From Phlegmacium glaucopus (taxonomy: Eukaryota; Basidiomycota; Agaricomycetes; Agaricales; Cortinariaceae), in NCBI GenBank assembly GCA_015039465.1, contig MU130318.1, positions 11,538 through 75,537 of the forward strand: a stretch of DNA of 64,000 nt. Reading direction: 5' to 3'. Of the stretch, positions 57,272 through 64,000 are shown piece by piece. Each line of letters starts with the position of its first letter. Position 1 is the first letter of the stretch. The position numbers were made by a program, and so were the translations under genes. Below the pieces are notes generated by a model, which was not told the origin of the DNA, searched no databases, and saw only the letters and a list, made by a program, of their open reading frames with translations.

Positions 57272-59689
57272 CTGAGGGTAAAGTATCAGCAAAAACAGAT
57301 AAATTTATATTTTAGTACAAGAGCTTTCACCATTCTGATGCAGAAACGATTGAAAGCTGATTGAGGTCAGATAGGAAAGTTCCACCAGGGTGACCGAAAA
57401 ACAAGCTGTAACAAAATTGGATAAATCGGGGAAAATCCAACTACACTGGCATAGATGGGCTTCACCTTCCTGATACGAAATTCCGAGTCATAGCAATATT
57501 ATTCGTAAGGAGTTGGTCGTCTGAACAGCCGCTAGCTGGGAGGCATGGAAAGCAATTGTCTTTTTTCACGTTGGGGTCAGACCTAGTCTTCCGTAGCCAG
57601 ACTTCGATGTAACACTGATGATAAGTCGATCAGCTTCAGACCACAACTACACGATTTCGGAGTTTAAACCATCACGTGTAGCACTAACCAAATCGAACGC
57701 GTCTTGCAAAATGTTTTGCACAACGAAATTTGCAGCGCAGCATTTGATGTGACCAGCTGTCAATCAAATTTTAGCAGAATAAGGTCGAGACTGGGCTAAT
57801 TGATATACATCATGGCCTGAGAGCAACGGATAAGATCCTCAAGGCTCATATTCGTCGTCAAACGAGGCTCCGGAAGCCTGCGAATGTGCCAGTCACATCA
57901 AATCTTGCGCTGCGAATTTGTTGTGCAAAACATTTTGCAAGACACTGTAATGCGTCGTATCAGAATTAGGGGTGGGAAGGACATCAGATAACGGCTCTTC
58001 TGTTTGTTCCAAATTTTGGGGCAAGGAGTAGCCGTCCGGCCTTGAGAAAGTTGAGAAGAACCCTTGGGTGCATACGGTGTTTTGGTGAAATTGTAAGGTG
58101 CGAGAACTGGAGTTGATGATAGAAAATAAGAGTGATTAGGAATGGGTGTTGAGGGCGAAGGAAAATCATTCAGAGAGGCCTGAACCTGGAATTCAACTCT
58201 GTACGGAGGGAGAAGTTGGAAGGAGAGGTCACTGTTGACCGAAAATTAGTAGTTTCACGTGATCCTAAAGTTGGAATCTTGTAGCACGGTTTGACCACCG
58301 TACGTGAAATCAGACTATATATGAGTAAGTCGTCAATCAATACAGATAAAAGAAGAGCACAAATTTTATTAGTCTGACCAATTTGCCAACACTTTGAGGT
58401 GTTTCCATATTTTCATTCCCACGACGAACGGCCCGCGTACGGCCTCAACGGCAAAAAAACCTGCCACGAGATGGTTGACATTGACTTGACATAAGTAACT
58501 TATATGGAGATGGCCTTACCCTGTGTGTTCCTGCTGAATTAAGCTTATTGAATTGGTGTCGTGATCCATTGGTATGCCTGCACGGCGTGTCAGCTCCACA
58601 GAGCAATAACAACTCGTTGCTGACCGGTTTGGGGGGAAGTCTTTGAGGTATTTACACGATGACTGGGGCAGCAGCTTGCAAGCTATTTGTACTTTGTCCT
58701 TGATGATTGATGAAGCAACGTTAAACTTTGGTGATGGATGCCCGAAACTTGACAGTGAAACAACCTACAGTCATTCAGAAGCCAAGCATATCTGTACATC
58801 CTTTGTTCAGTCTTTTGCGGCTCGCGTCTTGATAGCTTGATGTCTTGAGGATTCATCGGTAATCTGCCAGTCTAAAAGTCCCTACCATTAAAATTTCCGA
58901 AATATGAATTGGTCCCATTCATTTCCCTTATCGCTTACAAGAGTCGTCACTTGGAAGTGCGAAGTTTCCGACCACTAATTGCACCTATGAACGTACTGTG
59001 AATCAAACATCTTTGGATAGCAAGAAGCTTGAATGGTACTCAACATGCGAAGACGGATATCATGGAAGAGCGGGACTGAGGCTACATTATGCTTCTCAAT
59101 AATGCTGCCTTCCAGAAATTTAATGTACCGCCAGACGTTAGAAACGATCAACTGCATGGCAGCCTCCTATGGTTCACATGTGCTCCACAGCCTTCCAGAT
59201 GACCCTTAGACTTACGGTGTGGTTTCTGTTAACCGTAGAAGTGCGCTGAAGTCCAAGGACGAGGAACAAGTTGAAGAGCATGCAAGGGGTTTACAAGTGG
59301 TCTGGCTTCAAGCCAGGCGGCAACAAAATACCACTCCGAATTAGGCTCCGAATTAAAAATGCTTGAAACGAAGCACCTGCAGCCATCCAACGAAAACACA
59401 GGTAACAGCGTGATTACGAATCCTTTTTAAGTAGGACTTATGCAGACTGCAGTTCTATTTGTAATAATGCCAGCCTTTTGGTACTAGCGTCCAACGTCCA
59501 ACGTCCAACCCCCTTCCACCCTGTCATTTTAAAAACTAAAATAAAGAATATTTCAAACCTCAAAGACTACACGCGCAGCTTCTTATATCAAGATTCAATC
59601 ATCCACTTCGACTCAGAGAGCTACTAGGTAGATATCTTATCTTATCATTCTGCATAGCCACTGATGGGCTCATCATACTACAGCCATGC
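57272..59689. other. Intergenic region upstream of caspase gene and before duplicated block
   Basis: The first 250 bases probably contain N-terminal exons of the caspase-like gene. Apart from the inverted repeat at 57,701-57,943 I find no gene or repeat. ORFs are all short and lack coding character. A triple GTCCAAC repeat lies at about 59,488. Confidence 0.4.
57701..57943. repeat. Inverted repeat, arms about 52 bp
   Basis: The left arm (57701-57753, GTCTTGCAAAATGTTTTGCA...) is complemented by the right arm (57892-57943), with a spacer near 138 bp and a few mismatches. It may be a small MITE or foldback; no clear target duplication is seen. Confidence 0.6.
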
Positions 59690-62600
59690 CTCTGCAACGT
59701 TTCAATTTCAACGTTCGACTCCCTGCTCCAGAAAGTCCAAGTCAAAACTTTGCATGTGGGTCTGTGCTGCGCCTCAAGCGTCACCACCATCATACTCATC
59801 CAATCTCCCAGGCAGGCATGGGAGGCCACCGTACCAAGCATCCGGATCTTCAACACGTCAAGGTGTCATCGAGTTCGCTGTGAACGGTATGGATGAAATC
59901 TGAACCAACGTTCCGCATCTCTAGCTTCTCCTGAATATCCCCAAGGATGATCGATATTAATTGTTCGTCCTTTTGAACATGTTCTTTCAGTCTCTATGCG
60001 GACTTACCTCCCTCTTTGACTAGCCCGGCCCCGATAGTACAAAGACGACACGTTTGAACAAACTTGCAGTGTCCCAACAACGAAAAATCACCTTCACGCT
60101 CTGCAGGTCGTACTAGCCTTCAAGGTGCTGCTCGATGCAGACCATCCCCTTTCGGCAGCGTACTTCGAACCACCGTCAAGTTATTCATCGCAAAAGGATG
60201 TTTTAAGAGCTTTGAGGTGGAATTGGTGCCAATGGCCGCTTTTTACATGTGTAACCCTCTTTTCATCCCGGCTAACATACGACGCTCATTCCTTCTTCAT
60301 CCTAGGGCTCTGAATCGACTCTGAACCCAGGAGCAAGCGGCCAACAGATACAATTTGACCCTCCTCGGTCACAGGTTCAACGTTCAACTTGTTGAGAAGG
60401 CGCATATAACGGATGCGTAAGCTTGAAACATCAAAGCCGCATCGTTAGACCACCCCACCGCCTCTGTTTTCGACCGTTACTCAAGTCTGGAGTCTGGACG
60501 AACGTTGGCATGACTCGCAAGGAAAAGTAACGATCACATGACGTTCGTTGCAAGACGCGACTTTATCTCTCTTCTTAAAATCCCAACGTCATGACAACCA
60601 ACTTCAAGGTAGTGGTGTGGGATGTATTAAGTCATACTTTCCGAAGGACCTTCGTGTTGTGAGACGGTCGTTGCACCTTGAACTTCACTACCCACAGCAA
60701 TGTGTCGATCCCCGAAGGCACTGTGTCGCACCAACGAACGTCACAGGGAATTACTGGGGGAACCGTAGGATCGTGACCACCCTGTACATGAGATTGCTTT
60801 TCTTTCTTGTGCTTTCCCCCTTCACCAACGCATCAGGGCCTCAATGTCTGGTGTTGACGTGGTCTGCAACATATAAAGATGGGGATGCGATCATGGTCTG
60901 CGATAATGAATAACGTACAAGGATAGACGCCGGAGATCATGGATCTGGTGCTTGTCTAGGAGGCAAGTGCTCGATATCAATCTCGACCAACGTTATGGTG
61001 GTTACTAAGTTATAAATTTCAGTCATGTCTTATCTGTGCTATATCCGTTCAATGCAATGCCACGACGGCCATGCGGCATGAACGTTTCTTGCCCTCGTTT
61101 CTTCCCGTGCATGTCGCAATGAAAGCACACAGCCAACATGAGGCAGGGCAGTGTTGATTCCATATTCTACGACGCAAACTCGCAAATTCCCAACTTCAAT
61201 AGCTCATACTTTGTCTTCCACATACTTTCGTCTTCCAAACACGCTCCGCCAATCTATCCGTCTTCCCAATATCCGCAATGGTGACGTCCGACCATACTGA
61301 CGAAGTTGAAATTAGACAGACGACTTCAAGTTTTGGACGACCACTCAAAGTCCCAACGTCAAACGTCAATGATGACAACCAACTTCAAAAAGCAATTAGC
61401 AGTGTGTCGATCTCTGAAGACACTCCGTCGCACCAACCAATGCCACCAGCAAGTCGAAAAGGGTTATTGAAAGGTAAGAATTAGTTTCGTTCTCCGTTTC
61501 CGCCTGCCCTTACTCGTGCAATTCAGATATTTTTCTTGAATGTTCGCCGCCTCATCACTTCAATGATGAGCTAACGCTGTCTATCATTCGGGGTTGCAAC
61601 AACGAAAGCTTGCGCCTCACAAAGATCTCTTCTAAGAAATGGAAAGCCGTCGAGAATATCGACTTGTGAGTGATTTTTTGAAAAGGGTTTGTTAACCAAA
61701 TTGATAAAGCAGCGGCTAATGTACCAAAGTCCAGTCAGCACGATGGTGGCGATATGATATTGATCGTTCACTCGAAGGATGGGAGCGATGTTGCTCGTCT
61801 CAAATTCACTGCCAACGAAATTTACACCATGGTGTGTGCAGAAGAAGGCACGCCAAAGATATTCATTTATCCCCCTATGCGCACTTATAATGGCCGGTCT
61901 GTAGACACTCCAGCGGAGTATGTGTTTGAGTCAGTTGAAGAGGATAATTCCATGTCCGTCAAGATGACCTCTACAATATGTATGTGGGGTCGACTGCTTT
62001 CAGATCTATCTATTGACGGATTTGTAGCTTCAAGTTCTACCTTTCGGTCAGGTGCTATGATTAGTGCCGGAGGAGTAGCACTGGGTAATATCTCTGACTT
62101 GCGTAACGCTATCACTAGTGCCGAGACATTCCAGTGCCGCTTCGGAGAGACAGGAAACGTCGACGACATCACTCAAGTAATTTTTCATTATAAAAAGGCA
62201 ATTTCCTCGATTCCACCTGGTCTTGATGTCCTTCCCGCCATGTCGTACAACCTTGGAACTTCGTACCTAAATCGCTTTCAACGCACCGGTGACCCGCAGG
62301 ATGTTGACCATGCCATATCCCACCTACAGAGTGCCGTCGAATCCACTCCTGACCATGCCAACCTTTCGAGTTGGTTTAACAATCTTGGAAATTTGTACTC
62401 AATTCGCTTCAAACGCACCGGCAACCTACAGGATATTGACCGTGCTATATCCTGCCACCAGAGTGCTGTCGAATCCACTCCTTCTGGCCATGCTGACATT
62501 CCAAGTAGATTCAACAACCTTGGAACTTCATACTTATGTCGTTTCGAACGCACCGGCATTGTCCAGGATATTGACCATGCCATATCCAACCTCCAGAGTG

Positions 62601-64000
62601 CCGTCGAATCCACCCCTTCTGGCCATGCCAACCTTCCGAGTAGGTTCAACAATCTTGGAACTTCGTACCTACGTCGCTTTGAACGCATCGGCGACCTCCA
62701 GGATATTGATCGTGCCATATCCTACCAGCAAAGTGCTGTCGACTCGACTCCTTCTGGCCGTGCCGACCTTCCGGGTTGGCTCAGCAGTCTTGGAATGTCG
62801 CACTCAATTCGCTTCAAACACACCCGTGACCTCCAGGATATTGACCATGCTATATCCTACCAGCAGAGTGCTTTAAAATCCACTCCTTCCGGCCATGCCA
62901 GCCTTCTACGTCAGTTCAACAATCTTGGAAATTCATACTTACTTCGCTTCGAATGCGCCGGCGATCTCCAAGATATTGATCGTGCCATATCCTACCACCA
63001 GAGTGCGGTTGAATCCACCCCTCCTGGCTATGCTGACCTTCCAAGTAGATTCAATAACCTTGGAACTTCGTACTTACGCCGCTTCGAACGCACCGGCGAC
63101 CTCCGGGATGTTGACCATGCCATATCCTACCAGCAGAGTGCTGTCAAATCTACTCCTTCTGGCCATGCCAACCTTCCAGGTAGGTTCAACAACCTTGGAA
63201 CTTCGTACTTACATCGCTTTGAACGCACCGGAGACCTCCTCGATATTGACCATGCCATATCCAATCACCAGAGTGCTCTCAAATCCACGCCTTCTGGCCA
63301 TGCTAACCTTCCGACTAGGTTCAACAATCTTGGAACTTCGTACTTACGTCGCTTTGAACGCACCGGAGACCTCCTGGATATTGACCATGCCATATCCCAC
63401 CACCAGAGTGCCCTCAAATCCACTCCTTCTAGCCATGCTGACTTTCCGAGTTGCTTCAACAATCTTGGAAATTCGTACTTGCGTCGCTTCGAACGCACTG
63501 GCGACCTCCAGGATATCGACCATGCCATATCCTACCAGCAGAGTGCTCTCAAATCCACTCCTTCTGGTCATGCCGACCTTCTGAGCTACCTCAACAATCT
63601 TGGAAATTCGTACTCGGTTCGCTTCGAAAGCACCCGCGACCTCGAGGATATTGACCATGCCATATCATACCTCCAGAGTGCTGTCGAATCTACTCCTTCT
63701 GGCCATGCCAACCTTCCAAGTTGGTTCAACAATCTTGGAACTGCGTGCACACTTCGCTTTGAATGCACCTACGACCTTCAGGATATTGACCGTGCCATAT
63801 CCTACCACCAAACTGGTGTCGAATCCACTCCTTCTGGCCATGCCAACCTCCCGCGTCAGTTTGACGCCCTTGGAACTTCGTACTCACTTCGCTTCGAAAG
63901 CACTGGCAACCTCCAAGATATCGACCGCGGGATATCCCACCATCAGAATGCTGTTGAAACAACTCCCTCTGGCCATGCCCTTCTCCCACTTTACTTCAAA
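59690..64000 (+). repeat. Segmental duplication, copy B (inverted relative to 16651-22275)
   Basis: The plus strand matches the minus strand of 16,651-22,275 over the upstream DNA (59,690-61,277) and the TPR gene. It lacks the MITE and hAT insertions. It carries a segment of about 107 bp (59,880-59,985) that copy A lacks. Confidence 0.75.
61278..64000 (+). CDS. TPR-repeat protein, frame-intact paralogue (3' end outside window)
   Basis: Exons 61278-61473, 61527-61665, 61735-61979 and 62028-64000 join in phase. The start is MVTSDHTDEVEIRQ. DIFLECSPPHHFNDELT and SSKKWKAVENIDF form the C2-like N-terminal module, then VCAEEGTPKIFIYPPM and YVFESVEEDNSMSVKM. The last exon starts SSSTFRSGAMISAGGVALG and has at least twelve 44-residue repeats (FNNLGTSYLRRFERTGD, LQDIDHAISYQQSAV, STPSGHA) before the window ends in an open frame. 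Unlike copy A it has five C at 61,871-61,875 and stays in frame. By comparison with copy A the C-terminus should be a CHAT domain, which is not visible here. TPRs are protein-binding scaffolds, and the near-identity of units suggests ongoing unit gain and loss. Confidence 0.8.

Overview
This window is from a filamentous basidiomycete, most likely an Agaricomycete. The genes are cut by many short (about 45-70 nt) GT-AG introns. The families seen are typical of mushroom genomes: a RecQ-like helicase, a JmjC-like protein, TPR plus CHAT-like proteins, a C14 caspase-like protein, a GH16 glucanase, a BTB protein, a DJ-1/PfpI protein and a metallothionein. Host genes are embedded in transposable elements. 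I see no rRNA, tRNA or CRISPR.

Region 1-16,650 is structurally abnormal. A RecQ-like helicase end (1-1767) is followed by the 5' half of a multi-exon gene (2285-3554). That half stops at an exact run of 25 A. Next comes the 5' part of an hAT transposon (3580-7384), a second exact run of 25 A, and then 2.35 kb (7410-9762) that is a mirror image, reversed but not complemented, of 1158-3510. At 9763 the normal-sense sequence restarts with a 167-bp repeat of 3388-3554 and runs into the JmjC-like 3' half (to 12,043). After an F-box-like pseudogene and low-complexity DNA, a third A run (25-26) precedes a second, 5'-truncated hAT copy (15,423-16,642). I read the A runs as gap placeholders and the mirror block as a contig entered backwards, so gene order here should not be taken literally.

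Region 16,643-23,200 holds a minus-strand TPR/CHAT-like gene that is broken by the hAT insertion and a frameshift. With its upstream DNA it is an inverted segmental duplicate of 59,690-64,000, where a frame-intact paralogue starts. A small hAT-type MITE lies at 22,558-23,172.

Region 23,260-30,567 is a nested transposon pair, each with its own 8-bp target duplication. The inner 6.4-kb element encodes a predicted Ulp1-like peptidase, zinc finger and DDE-type transposase in one gene. A 774-bp non-autonomous relative lies at 51,771-52,544.

Region 30,576-40,489 has a small unknown gene, a young Copia retrotransposon whose RNase H domain is deleted, a 58-residue metallothionein gene, and a 2.16-kb element with 594-bp terminal inverted repeats. 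The two LTRs differ almost only by two GT...AG segments.

Region 40,490-64,000 carries a secreted GH16 enzyme, two tail-to-tail paralogues of an unrecognised CxxC gene family, a BTB gene, a DJ-1/PfpI gene, the MITE, a caspase-like gene and the second TPR gene.
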